DNA of 64,000 bases from the NCBI RefSeq assembly GCF_004331485.1, contig NZ_SJKD01000002.1, positions 310,001-374,000 of the forward strand. Direction: 5' to 3'. Source of the DNA: Kribbella capetownensis. Its GTDB lineage: Bacteria > Actinomycetota > Actinomycetes > Propionibacteriales > Kribbellaceae. Made by a program: the position numbers and the translations under genes. The notes beneath the pieces were generated by a model. That model was not told where the DNA came from, searched no databases, and saw only the letters and a list, made by a program, of their open reading frames with translations. This document shows positions 53,696-62,247 of this stretch, one piece after another; position 1 is the stretch's first letter; the number at the start of each line of letters is the position of its first letter.

Positions 53696-54169
53696 TCAGG
53701 GCGAAATACGCGCCGTCGCAGACGAGATGCTCTCATTCAGGTTGCTCGTCCCAGCGCTGTCGGTCACCGCTGATGTCAGGGCGCCGTTGCTGAAGAGGAC
53801 TTGCTCGTGCGCGGCTCGATTCGTGACCAGTACGTCCTCGCGCGTGGACCGACCGGTCCGGACCGACAACGGCGACAGGGTTTCCACGTCGAGTCCGGCG
53901 GATTCGGCAGGTTCCGCGTGGAGCTGGAAGGCCTGCGCGCGCTCCGACAGCTGCCCGGCCGGATAGGTCATCGCCCCGACATGCAGATCCACGAGGGTCC
54001 CGTACGTCGCGTTCAGCGTGGCCGCGATCTCGGTTGCCCACGCGGCCAGCTCGATGCGGAACGGTGGCTCGCGCCGCTCGGTATCGGGACTGGGCCATAC
54101 CACGAGTGCGCCCGGTGACTCCTCGTGCAACCGGCGCAGGTCCACGCGCAAGCTCTGCCATCCGGCCAT
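53696..54169 (-). CDS. Hypothetical protein
   Basis: 157 residues from ATG 54169 (M-A-G-W-Q-S-L-R-V-D-L-R-R-L-H). Soluble, no leader or membrane segment, mixed alpha/beta composition with L-V-D-L-H-V-G-A-M-T-Y-P and T-G-R-S-T-R-E-D-V-L-V-T. Regular codon use supports it as a gene. No family recognised. Confidence 0.65.
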   Translation of the reverse strand: MAGWQSLRVDLRRLHEESPGALVVWPSPDTERREPPFRIELAAWATEIAATLNATYGTLVDLHVGAMTYPAGQLSERAQAFQLHAEPAESAGLDVETLSPLSVRTGRSTREDVLVTNRAAHEQVLFSNGALTSAVTDSAGTSNLNESISSATARISP

Positions 54170-54310
54170 GGCCTGACGGTATCGAAACCGCGCACGCCGC
54201 AGGCAGCGCGTGCGGACCTGGATGCGTGCGGCGTCTCAAATCGAGACAGATCGGCGGAGCGAAATGGAGACCCTGATCGCATCCGGGATCCGCCCCGAAA
54301 GGAGTTCGCC

Positions 54311-54979
54311 ATGACCACAATCGACGCCGATGCCTTCGGCGCCCACGAGCAACGCGCCCAACACGCCGCTGAGGTCGCTGAGGCTGAGGCCGCGGGCCCA
54401 GCGGTGACAGGAGACCCGTCTCTGATCGGTCTTCCCAGTTTCATCGTGGGATCGGTCGCGCTCGGTCTCGTCCTCGTCGGCTACGTGCCTGCGGCGGCGG
54501 TCGGGGCCTCGCTGTCCATCATCGTCGCGGCCACCGGCCTGGGCCTGGTGATCGCGGCCGTGTGGGCGGCGGGCGTCGGGCAGAGCGCGGTCGCCGGCGT
54601 GTTCGGCATCTTCGCGGGCTTCTGGCTCAGTTACGCGATGCTCGTACTGGGCCTCACGCACAACTGGCTCGGCATCGTCGCCGCGGACGCCGTCGACACG
54701 CAAGGCCTGTTCCTGATCTCGTGGCTGGTCGTGATCGGGATGCTGACCCTGGCCACACTTCGGCTGCCGAGCGCCTACACGGTGCTCTTCGCGCTCATCG
54801 AAATCGCCCTGGTGCTGGTCCTGGTCGGCACCCTGCAGGCATCAGCGGGCGTGCTCCACATCGCCGGTGTGGTGGTGTTCGTCTTCGCCGCGGTGGGTGT
54901 CTACCTGTTCTTCAACTCGGCGTCGCAGGCGACAGGCGGTGGCGCGCTTCCGCTCGGACCGCCGATCGTCCACGGTTGA
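54311..54979 (+). CDS. GPR1/FUN34/YaaH (SatP-type) transporter
   Basis: 222 residues from ATG 54311 with AAAGGAG upstream. A polar N-terminus (1-40) precedes six membrane segments. The family's N-P-(A/S)-x-x-G-L-x-x-F motif appears as D-P-S-L-I-G-L-P-S-F at residue 37. Relatives carry acetate and succinate across the membrane. Closed by a strong hairpin shared with the convergent SHOCT gene. Confidence 0.82.
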   Translation: MTTIDADAFGAHEQRAQHAAEVAEAEAAGPAVTGDPSLIGLPSFIVGSVALGLVLVGYVPAAAVGASLSIIVAATGLGLVIAAVWAAGVGQSAVAGVFGIFAGFWLSYAMLVLGLTHNWLGIVAADAVDTQGLFLISWLVVIGMLTLATLRLPSAYTVLFALIEIALVLVLVGTLQASAGVLHIAGVVVFVFAAVGVYLFFNSASQATGGGALPLGPPIVHG

Positions 54980-54997
54980 GCCACCTGTCGCAGGTCG

Positions 54998-55027
54998 GAG
55001 GCCCTCTTCCCTTCGGAAGAGGGCCTC
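54998..55027. terminator. Bidirectional hairpin terminator
   Basis: GAGGCCCTCTTC / GAAGAGGGCCTC, 12 bp perfect, loop CCTTCG, between convergent genes ending at 54979 and 55046. Confidence 0.9.
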
Positions 55028-55045
55028 TGGCATCTGCCGGTGTGG

Positions 55046-55441
55046 TCAGGCAAGCGCCTTGATCTTGATGGATTCGTACTCCGCCTGCGTGATCGTTCCG
55101 GAATCGAGCAGTTCCTTCGCGCTGGCGATCTCGTCGGTCGGGCTCTTGGAAGTGCCGGCGACATCCTGGATGTACTTCTTCTGCTCGGTCTGCGCGTCCT
55201 CGAAATCCTTCCGTCGGCGCTCGTTCATGCTCCGGCCGCGAGCGATGAGGTAGATCAGTGCCCCCAGCCACGGTACGAAGATGAGCAGGATCGCCCAGCC
55301 GGCCTTGGCCCAACCGTTGAGCGAGCGGTCGCTGAACAGGTCCCACAGACACCGGAACCACACCATCAGTGCGGCGATCCAGATGAAGAACCAGAAGCTC
55401 CAGAGGAGCACTTCCCCGAAGTCATTCGTCATTGCGTCCAC
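55046..55441 (-). CDS. PLD-nuclease-N/SHOCT domain membrane protein
   Basis: 131 residues from GTG 55441, preferred because GGAGGGA lies seven bases upstream; ATG 55447 is too close and ATG 55432 too far. Two membrane segments (about 10-30 and 44-64, with W-A-I-L-L-I-F-V-P-W-L-G-A-L-I-Y-L). The C-terminal SHOCT motif I-A-S-A-K-E-L-L-D-S-G-T-I-T-Q-A-E-Y-E follows. A common actinobacterial envelope protein of unknown role. Confidence 0.85.
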   Translation of the reverse strand: MDAMTNDFGEVLLWSFWFFIWIAALMVWFRCLWDLFSDRSLNGWAKAGWAILLIFVPWLGALIYLIARGRSMNERRRKDFEDAQTEQKKYIQDVAGTSKSPTDEIASAKELLDSGTITQAEYESIKIKALA

Positions 55442-55601
55442 GGTCATTCCCTCCAGAGATGAGCGCACGCGCCAGCCGCTCACCCAGGTCGAGCCTCATG
55501 ACCTGCGCCGCGGACAGGCGTTACGGTTCGCATTGCAGCAGATCCGGACAGTCCGGGGCGTCACCCATAGTGGATGAACTCCGTTGCCATCGGCAGAGAA
55601 G

Positions 55602-56724
55602 TCACCCCAGCATGTCGGTGATGGCGAGGTGGGCGGCCGACGGGCAGCCCTTGGTGAAGCCGTAGAAGGGACCGAAATCGCGGGTCGCCGCGAACCCCGT
55701 CAGGTAGAGCCCGGCCAAGGACGTCTCGAGGCCCTCGGTCAAGGCGGGGAAGCCCCAAGTGACCGCGACCCGATCCAGAACTCCGTCCAGGTAGGGCACG
55801 CGAGCCAGGTCAGCCCGGTAGCCGGAAGCGAAGTCGACGTGATCGGCTGTCAGCGTCTTGCCATCGGACAGGGCCAGCCTCACGTCGTGTTCGCTGACCG
55901 CTGTGGCGACCACCGCACACCCGGATGACTGGTCACGACGGCGTCAGGGATCCGCGGTACGAGCCAGAGTTCGAGGGTGAGACGGCCGACCTGCCAGAAC
56001 TCGGCGGCGATTGCTCGCTGCCGCTCGACCGGGAGTCCTCGCCACCATCCCCGGTGTGTCAAGGTCTGGTCGACGTACTGGTCGACGAAGCGCCAGCTCA
56101 CTTTGGCGAACGTCGGCATGCTGTGACGATGCACCACGTCCACGTGCGCCGCGTCGTGGTCACACAGCAAAGTGGCCCATTCGTAGGCGCTCTGCCGGCC
56201 GCCGATGATCACGACCCTGGCGCCGGCGAGCGCCTCGAAGGAGACCAGTTCACACGTATGCGAGCGGCGAGCCGCGGGCACCTCGGCATACCACTCCGGC
56301 AGGTTGAGGAAGTAGCCGATACCGGGTGAGGCGAGGACCTTGTCCGCGGTGATCGTCGTACCGTCGTCCATCGTTGCCACGAAGGCGGCGTTCGGCTTGG
56401 TCAGGCCGGTCACCAGACGCTCGTCGAGGCCGAGCCGCTTGCGCTCGCGGAACCACTCCGTGTAGTCGAGGAAGACCGAGATCGGGATCGGGTCGAAGTC
56501 TTCGGGGCGCAGGCCGCGCTCCTCGAAGAACGCCTCGAACGTGTGCTCGCCCTTCCCGTCGAGATGCCAGTCGGGGCCTGACCGCAGGAACATCTCCACC
56601 GGCATGTTCTTCCGCCAGAACGCCATCGGGTGGCCCACTGGATACCGTTGTCACGGGCAAGGGCCGCCGCAGAGTAGGCGTACGGCCCCGCGCCGACGAC
56701 CAGCAGATCCGTCCGGTCCGGCAT
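55602..56724 (-). pseudogene. FAD/NAD(P)-binding monooxygenase-like flavoprotein, frameshifted twice
   Basis: Begins at ATG 56724 (CAGGAGAC upstream) with M-P-D-R-T-D-L-L-V-V-G-A-G-P-Y-A, the FAD Rossmann start. After A-L-A-R-D-N-G-I the homologous sequence continues in another frame near 56640 (G-H-P-M-A-F-W-R-K-N-M-P), and shifts again near 55925 into the last segment (E-H-D-V-R-L-A-L-S-D-G-K-T-L ... F-A-S-G-Y-R-A), ending at 55602. A middle G-G-R-Q-S-A-Y-E-W NADP-binding site is intact. Each fragment keeps good codon use, so decay is recent, or the shifts are sequencing errors. Confidence 0.75.
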
Positions 56725-56830
56725 CGTGTCTCCTGAGGTACGACCAGGTGGCGACAACAACGAGTGGGGCGGTGGGGCCAAGAATCCTCTACCTGATCCG
56801 TTGGCGCCAGGAGGCGGACACCTCGGGCGG

Positions 56831-57511
56831 TCAGTCGTCGGACAGGAGCCAGCCGATGCGGAGTTCTTCCGCGCCAGGTCGGAAGGTGCGGATGAGCTCG
56901 GCGCGCTCGGGGTCGTCGTCGGGGAGGTCCTCGGCGAGGGCGGCCTGTGCGGCGATGGTCTGCGGGCGGGCGCCAAGTGCGGCGCGCAGATGGAGTGAGC
57001 GGCGCAGCATCGCGATCCGCTCGGTGGGCTCCTTGAGATGTGCGAGGTGCCGGATGATGTACGACTCGAGGTAGCCATCGCCGTACTTCGTGGCGATCTC
57101 GAGTGCTGTCTCGTAGCGTGCGAGGGCGCCGGCCGGGTCCTCGTCGATGTTGTCCAGCAGGACGCCCCAGTGGTACTCCGCCCAACCGCGCTGCAGCTCG
57201 TCGGCGCTCCGTGCCGCCGCGCGGTAGCCGGCCTCGGCCACGGCGCGGTCGTCCGCGCGGGCGTCACGCTGGAACAGCAGACGGCTGTACGCCATGCGTG
57301 CCGTGAGCAACTGCGCGGTCGGCGATGCGGGATCGAGTGCCGCGACCGCCTTCTCGGCCTCCTCATGACCGTCGATCCGGAAGAACCAGCGGTCGACGGC
57401 GATCTCGGCGCGCAGCTCGGGGTCGGCGTCCGGCTCCAGCACGGCGAGTGCGGCATCCCACTCCCCGAGCAGGTGCAGGCGTCGGGCGATGTAGGCGTCA
57501 TCAGTTAGCAT
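56831..57511 (-). CDS. TPR-like helical repeat protein
   Basis: 226 residues from ATG 57511. Alpha-helical throughout with Ala/Glu/Leu spacing of tetratricopeptide-type repeats (A-G-A-L-A-R-Y-E-T-A-L-E-I-A-T-K-Y-G-D). No other domain. Its start codon overlaps the ATG of the divergent CGNR gene by two bases, inside an 11-bp inverted repeat. Possibly a partner in a regulatory pair with it. Confidence 0.8.
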   Translation of the reverse strand: MLTDDAYIARRLHLLGEWDAALAVLEPDADPELRAEIAVDRWFFRIDGHEEAEKAVAALDPASPTAQLLTARMAYSRLLFQRDARADDRAVAEAGYRAAARSADELQRGWAEYHWGVLLDNIDEDPAGALARYETALEIATKYGDGYLESYIIRHLAHLKEPTERIAMLRRSLHLRAALGARPQTIAAQAALAEDLPDDDPERAELIRTFRPGAEELRIGWLLSDD

Positions 57512-57520
57512 GACGCCTAC
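57491..57520. promoter_or_regulatory. Inverted repeat covering two divergent start codons
   Basis: GTAGGCGTCAT - 8 bp - ATGACGCCTAC, perfect 11-bp arms. The right arm begins with the CGNR gene's ATG (57510) and the spacer/right-arm junction contains the TPR gene's start (57511). A half-site-like GATGTAGG recurs at 57534. Confidence 0.6.
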
Positions 57521-58061
57521 GATAAGAACCGACGATGTAGGTGGTCAAGTGGAATACGGCGACTACATAGGGAATGTGACGCGGCTGGCCGTCGAGTTGG
57601 CCAACACCGGCACGCTCAACGAGCACGGTGAACTGGTTGCCACGTTCTTCGCCGAGCACGAGATCATTCCGCCGCCGGACGGCGACTACGGCGACCTGCC
57701 GGACCTCGTGCGTACGGCGCTCGCGCAGTCGGTGGACGGCGTCGCTCCCGACGCCGTCCACCGACTGCTGCGCGATTACCCGCCGGACATGCACCTGTCC
57801 GACCACGACGGCGGCTGGCACATCCACTTCAGCCGCAACGGCACCCCGGCCAAGCGCTGGGCCGGCCAACTGATCGCTGCAAAGCTCGCCCTGGTCGCGG
57901 CCGGGGATCCAGCGGTGACGCTCGGGCGGTGCGCCGCGGCCGGTTGCGGGAACTACTTCGTGGACCAGTCGCGGAACCGCACGCGCCGGTTCTGCTCCAA
58001 CGCGTGCGCGAGCCGTACGACGGTCGCGGCGTACCGCGCGCGGGCGGCGAAAAACTCCTAG
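57510..58061 (+). CDS. CGNR zinc finger protein (putative transcription factor)
   Basis: 183 residues if started at ATG 57510; GTG 57549 (M-E-Y-G-D-Y-I-G-N) is a credible alternative start. The N-terminal ABATE-type stress-linked domain (I-G-N-V-T-R-L-A-V-E-L-A-N-T) is followed by the C-terminal zinc finger C-A-A-A-G-C-G-N-Y-F ... R-F-C-S-N-A-C-A-S-R, which gives the family its name. Such proteins act as DNA-binding regulators; the overlapping inverted repeat may be its own site. Confidence 0.88.
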   Translation: MTPTIRTDDVGGQVEYGDYIGNVTRLAVELANTGTLNEHGELVATFFAEHEIIPPPDGDYGDLPDLVRTALAQSVDGVAPDAVHRLLRDYPPDMHLSDHDGGWHIHFSRNGTPAKRWAGQLIAAKLALVAAGDPAVTLGRCAAAGCGNYFVDQSRNRTRRFCSNACASRTTVAAYRARAAKNS

Positions 58062-58093
58062 CAGCGTCGTCCGATGTCCAGCACGATGGGTGG

Positions 58094-58528
58094 ATGGCAT
58101 CGGTCAGGCAGTTCCAGGTCACCTTCGACTGCGCGGATCCTGAGCGCGTAGCTCGCTTCTGGTGCAAGGTGTTGGGGTACGTCGTACCGCCGCCACCCGA
58201 AGGTTTTGCCACCTGGGCCGATTTCGGTCGCTCGCTGCCGCCTGAGCGTCAGGGCGTGGGGTTCGCCTGCGGCGATCCCACCGGGGTCGGCCCGCGGCTG
58301 TACTTCCAGCGCGTTCCCGAAGGCAAGGTCGTCAAGAATCGGGTGCATCTTGACGTGCGGGTCGGTACCGGGCTAATTGGTGAAGAGCGCGTGGCCGTGC
58401 TCGAGGCCGAATGCGCACGACTGGTCGCGCTCGGCGCGAAGCGCGTGCAGCTACTGCGGGCCGATGGGTTCAACGAGTCCTGCCTGCCGATGCTGGATGT
58501 CGAGGGCAACGAGTTCTGTCTCGACTGA
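58094..58528 (+). CDS. VOC (glyoxalase-like) family protein
   Basis: 144 residues from ATG 58094. Two beta-alpha-beta-beta-beta units: V-T-F-D-C-A-D-P-E-R-V-A-R-F-W with V-L-G-Y near the start and M-L-D-V-E-G-N-E-F-C-L-D at the end, typical of the Glyoxalase_6-type VOC proteins. Metal ligands cannot be assigned with certainty, and the substrate is unknown. Lies 16 bases before the serine hydrolase gene. Confidence 0.85.
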   Translation: MASVRQFQVTFDCADPERVARFWCKVLGYVVPPPPEGFATWADFGRSLPPERQGVGFACGDPTGVGPRLYFQRVPEGKVVKNRVHLDVRVGTGLIGEERVAVLEAECARLVALGAKRVQLLRADGFNESCLPMLDVEGNEFCLD

Positions 58529-58544
58529 GTTGGGGGAGGTGGGC

Positions 58545-60011
58545 ATGGATCTTCGGGGGAGCGTTGAGGCAGGGTTTTGGCCGCTGGTCGAGTCCTTTGC
58601 CGGCTCGCACGACGTGGCAGGCCTGGCCGTCGCGGTGGTGCGCGACGAGGAGGTCGTCGCGCGTGGGTTCGGCGTCCGTGACGTCGGGACCGGTGCGCCG
58701 GTCACGCCGGAAACGATGTTCCACCTGGCATCGGTGTCCAAGCCCTTCGTCGCGACCGCGATCATGTCGCTGGCAACCGCTCGGGAAGCCGGCGAACCGG
58801 CGCTGGATCTGGATGCTCCGATCACCGAATGGGTCCCTGAGTTCACGCTCGCCGATGGTCGCGCAGGCGACGTCACAGCCCGGCGTCTGCTGAGCCACAC
58901 CAGCGGTCTTCCCGACGTCACGGACTATGGCTGGCACGACCCTCAGCTCGGCGACGACGCCCTCAGCGAGTTCGCTCGCAGCCTGTCGGACTGGCGACTG
59001 CAGGCGGAGCCCGGCTCGGCGTTCGCCTACTCCAACGCCGGGTTCGAGCTTCTCGGGCTGCTGTTGTCCAGGGTCACGGGTACGACGTTCGAGAACGCCG
59101 TACGGCGCGAGGTCCTGGCCCCACTCGGGATGCGGGACAGCACCTTCCTGCGCAGCGAGGTGCCCGCGCACCTGGCTGCATCACCGCACGTAGGGATGCC
59201 ACTGTCGGTGCCCGAGGGCTCCTATCCGTACACCAGGCGCCATGCCCCGAGCTCGAGCCTCCATTCCAACCTGGTCGAGCTGTGTCGCTGGATGGTGGCC
59301 CACTTCGAGCCGGCGTCCGACGGGCGGTGGGCGCGGCTGGACCCTGAGCTGCTCGACCTGATGTGCCGGCCCGTGGTGTCGGTGGGCAACCCGCCCTGGC
59401 AAGAAGCGGCGGGACTCGGCTGGGCCTTAGGCAACTACCGCGGGCACCGAACACTGAGCCACAGTGGCTTGGACCCCGGCTTCGGGTCGAGGCTCGTGCT
59501 GGTTCCGGAGCGGCGTACGGGCGTCGTCGTACTGGCGAACTCCAACACGATCCCCGCCTCGCCCATCGCGAAGGCAGCACTCGACATCGCCCTCGCCGAT
59601 CACCACGTCTCCAGTGCGACGCCGGAGAGCGTGGTGGCGATCCGCGCGTTGCTGCCCTCGATTGCCGGCCCCGTCGCCGAGGCGCTGAAGACGTCGGGTC
59701 GGGACGCGGCCGAGGCGGCGTACCACCGACTTGTCGCGGTCGAGCCGGCCGAGTTCGACCTCGACGACGAGGGGTTCGACGACGGCGTGTGGGGAGCGAT
59801 CGAGCTGCACCGCACAGACCTGGTCTGGCCGCTGCTGCGAGTGTGGACCGAGTTGCGTCCGGACTCATCCGCCGCTTGGACGATGACCGGATGGGCCCAT
59901 CAGCTGGACGGGCAGCTCGACCTGGCGAGGAGCGCGCTTCGACGTGCCGTCGACCTCGACCCCGGCAACGACGATGCCGCACAGCTCATGAGCGGCCTCC
60001 CGTCGGCGTGA
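58545..60011 (+). CDS. Serine hydrolase of the beta-lactamase/class C PBP family with C-terminal helical extension
   Basis: 488 residues from ATG 58545 with GGGGGAGG upstream. Active-site motifs: S63-V-S-K66 (SxxK), Y-S-N-A-G (YxN) and L-S-H-S-G (HxG). The catalytic domain ends near residue 350. The last 130 residues are helical, with one TPR-like unit (A-R-S-A-L-R-R-A-V-D-L-D-P-G-N-D). No signal peptide, so it is probably a cytoplasmic esterase or peptidase rather than a true beta-lactamase. Confidence 0.88.
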   Translation: MDLRGSVEAGFWPLVESFAGSHDVAGLAVAVVRDEEVVARGFGVRDVGTGAPVTPETMFHLASVSKPFVATAIMSLATAREAGEPALDLDAPITEWVPEFTLADGRAGDVTARRLLSHTSGLPDVTDYGWHDPQLGDDALSEFARSLSDWRLQAEPGSAFAYSNAGFELLGLLLSRVTGTTFENAVRREVLAPLGMRDSTFLRSEVPAHLAASPHVGMPLSVPEGSYPYTRRHAPSSSLHSNLVELCRWMVAHFEPASDGRWARLDPELLDLMCRPVVSVGNPPWQEAAGLGWALGNYRGHRTLSHSGLDPGFGSRLVLVPERRTGVVVLANSNTIPASPIAKAALDIALADHHVSSATPESVVAIRALLPSIAGPVAEALKTSGRDAAEAAYHRLVAVEPAEFDLDDEGFDDGVWGAIELHRTDLVWPLLRVWTELRPDSSAAWTMTGWAHQLDGQLDLARSALRRAVDLDPGNDDAAQLMSGLPSA

Positions 60012-60021
60012 CTGCTGACGA

Positions 60022-60402
60022 TCAGAGTGGGTTGAGGCGGGCGTTGAGCAGGCAGAACACATTGCCTTCGGGGTCGGCGAGCACATGCCAGTTCTCGTCG
60101 CCGGTCTGGCCGATGTCGGCCGGGCGCGCACCGAGCTTCAGCAGGCGTTCGAGCTCGGCGTCCTGATCGCGGTCGGTGGCATTGACGTCGATGTGCAGCC
60201 GGGTCTTCCCCGGCTCCGGTTCGTCCCTGCGACTGATGATGATCGTCGGCTGCGGACCGCCGAACCCTTCGCGCGGCCCGATCTCCGTCGAGCCGTCGTG
60301 CATGCGATCGAGGACGACGAAGTCCAGCACCTCGCACCAGAACCGCGTCAGCACCTCCGGGTCGCGGCAACCGAGCACCAGCTCACTGATCCGACACGCC
60401 AT
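60022..60402 (-). CDS. VOC family protein
   Basis: 126 residues, beginning M-A-C-R-I-S-E-L-V-L-G-C-R-D-P-E and ending L-A-D-P-E-G-N-V-F-C-L-L-N-A-R. Same Glyoxalase_6-type fold as the protein at 58094 but clearly diverged and on the other strand. Converges with the serine hydrolase gene, with ten bases between stops. Confidence 0.87.
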   Translation of the reverse strand: MACRISELVLGCRDPEVLTRFWCEVLDFVVLDRMHDGSTEIGPREGFGGPQPTIIISRRDEPEPGKTRLHIDVNATDRDQDAELERLLKLGARPADIGQTGDENWHVLADPEGNVFCLLNARLNPL

Positions 60403-60478
60403 TCGCCAAACCTGCTCTCAGCCTCGGTGGAACAATCTCGCGAGCGTACCGAACGAGGTGAGCCCGGGCGACGTGATT

Positions 60479-61063
60479 TCACCCGTGCAGGATGGGACGG
60501 TAGGTGAGTTCCTGAGTGTGGCCGTCGAGGGTGCGTTGATCGATCAGCTCGAGGTCGAAGTCGGCCGCACCCTGGAAGACCGGGTCCGCTCCGGTCCGAC
60601 CGCTGATGACGGGGAAGATTGTGAGCTGGACGCGGTCGACCAAGCCGGCGGCCATCAGCGACCGGTTCAGCGACAGGCTGCCGGCTGAGACCATCGGTAC
60701 GTCGGACTCCTCTTTGAGCCGGGCGACGACGTCGACGGCGTCGCCGTTCTCCAGGGTCGCGTTCTTCCAGGCGAGGGGTCCTTCCAGCGTCCTCGACACC
60801 ACCGTCGTCGGCAGGCTCCGCATCAGGGTGTTCACCGGGTCACGGACTTCGGATTCCTCGATGCTCGGGCCCAGAATCTCCAGGAACTGCCGGTAGGTGG
60901 TTGCCCCGAGCATCAATCGCGGCGTCTCGCCGTACAGGGCGAGGCGGCGGTCGAGGAACTCGGGGCCTTGCTTGCCCCAGTAGCCGCCCCAGTCGCCGCC
61001 TTCGCCGTACGAGCCGAAACCGTCGAGGGTGGACAAGACATCGAAGGTGTAGATGGCGGTCAT
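60479..61063 (-). CDS. RibD-C/dihydrofolate reductase-like protein
   Basis: 194 residues. M-T-A-I-Y-T-F-D-V-L-S-T-L-D-G-F start and the NADPH-binding M-V-S-A-G-S-L-S-L-N-R-S-L motif of the RibD C-terminal domain family. Members are usually stand-alone reductases of unknown substrate, not true DHFR. Preceded by a 248-bp gap that carries the ABC operon's control region on the other strand. Confidence 0.88.
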   Translation of the reverse strand: MTAIYTFDVLSTLDGFGSYGEGGDWGGYWGKQGPEFLDRRLALYGETPRLMLGATTYRQFLEILGPSIEESEVRDPVNTLMRSLPTTVVSRTLEGPLAWKNATLENGDAVDVVARLKEESDVPMVSAGSLSLNRSLMAAGLVDRVQLTIFPVISGRTGADPVFQGAADFDLELIDQRTLDGHTQELTYRPILHG

Positions 61064-61260
61064 GGTGTTCTCCTCGAATAGCTAAAAGGTGGATTGCAGT
61101 GGCCGTCCTGGGCGGCTCTCACCCCTTCCACGAACGCCGCCGCCTCGATCCGACACCGCCCCGCGGACTTCCTGAGAACCTCTGGTACGCCGATCGTGAG
61201 CTTCGCCGCTTTCAACCACCTTTCAGCGGTTCAAGGGCCGGCGTGGAGCCTGCCGGGGCC

Positions 61261-61289
61261 GTGTCAGGGGCGTGTCAGTGGGGTGTCTG
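61261..61289 (+). promoter_or_regulatory. Three 11-bp-spaced heptamers, SARP-type binding array
   Basis: GTGTCAG (61261), GTGTCAG (61272) and GTGTCTG (61283), each followed by a four-base spacer, so the same helix face is presented at one-turn intervals. This is the layout recognised by SARP/BTAD regulators. It ends 22 bp before the ABC transporter start. Confidence 0.65.
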
Positions 61290-61311
61290 GGCGGGCGCTG
61301 ATGGTTGGGAC

Positions 61312-62247
61312 ATGAACAGCTCAGCGATTGCAGTCTCAGGACTGCGTAAGACTTATGGCGACAAGGTCGTGCTCGATGGCATCGATCTGGAGGTTCGCGC
61401 GGGAACGGTGTTCTCGCTGCTCGGTCCGAACGGCGCGGGCAAGACGACCACAGTGAACGTGCTGACCACCTTGCTGAAGGCGGACGGCGGGACGGCGCGG
61501 GTTGCCGGCCACGACATCGACACCGAGGCCAAGGCGGTGCGGTCGGTCATCGGCGTCACCGGTCAGTTCGCGGCAGTGGACGAGCTGCTGACCGGGCAGG
61601 AGAACCTGCAGCTGATGGTCGATCTGCTCGGGGTGAACTCCGGCGAGCAGGTCATCGCGGGGCTGCTGGCGCGGTTCGATCTGGTCGAGTCGGCGCAGAA
61701 GCCGGTGTCGACGTACTCCGGGGGGATGCGCCGCAAGCTGGACCTGGCCATGACGCTGGTCGGCAAGCCGAAGATCATCTTCCTGGACGAGCCGACTACC
61801 GGTCTGGACCCGCGCAGCCGGCGCACCATGTGGACGATCATCCGCGGGCTGGTGGCCGACGGCGTGACCATCTTCCTGACCACTCAGTACCTCGACGAAG
61901 CCGACCAGCTCGCCGACCGGATCGCCGTTCTCGACCAGGGCAAATTGGTTGCCGAGGGCACCCCGGACGAGCTCAAGCGCCAGCTGCCCGGGACGCACGT
62001 CCGGCTCCGGTTCAGCACCGTGGAGGAACTCGACGCGGCCGCCCGGATCTTCACCGACTCGACCCGGGACGACGAAGCGATGGACCTGCGGGTTCCGAGC
62101 GACGGCGGGACGAAGTCGCTGCGCGCCGTGCTCGACCGGCTCGACGAGTACTCGATCAGCGCCGAAGAGTTCTCCGTCCACACACCCGACCTTGATGACG
62201 TTTTCCTCGCCCTGACGGGCCACAACACGGAGGTAGCCGCGAAATGA
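61312..62247 (+). CDS. ABC transporter ATP-binding protein, DrrA type
   Basis: 311 residues from ATG 61312. Walker A G-P-N-G-A-G-K-T-T-T near residue 41, signature Y-S-G-G-M-R-R-K, Walker B I-I-F-L-D-E-P and H-loop replaced by T-T-Q-Y, as in DrrA-like exporters. The C-terminal ~80 residues match the DrrA regulatory domain. Powers export of a drug, antibiotic or lipid together with the permease, which it overlaps by 4 bp (ATGA). Confidence 0.95.
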   Translation: MNSSAIAVSGLRKTYGDKVVLDGIDLEVRAGTVFSLLGPNGAGKTTTVNVLTTLLKADGGTARVAGHDIDTEAKAVRSVIGVTGQFAAVDELLTGQENLQLMVDLLGVNSGEQVIAGLLARFDLVESAQKPVSTYSGGMRRKLDLAMTLVGKPKIIFLDEPTTGLDPRSRRTMWTIIRGLVADGVTIFLTTQYLDEADQLADRIAVLDQGKLVAEGTPDELKRQLPGTHVRLRFSTVEELDAAARIFTDSTRDDEAMDLRVPSDGGTKSLRAVLDRLDEYSISAEEFSVHTPDLDDVFLALTGHNTEVAAK

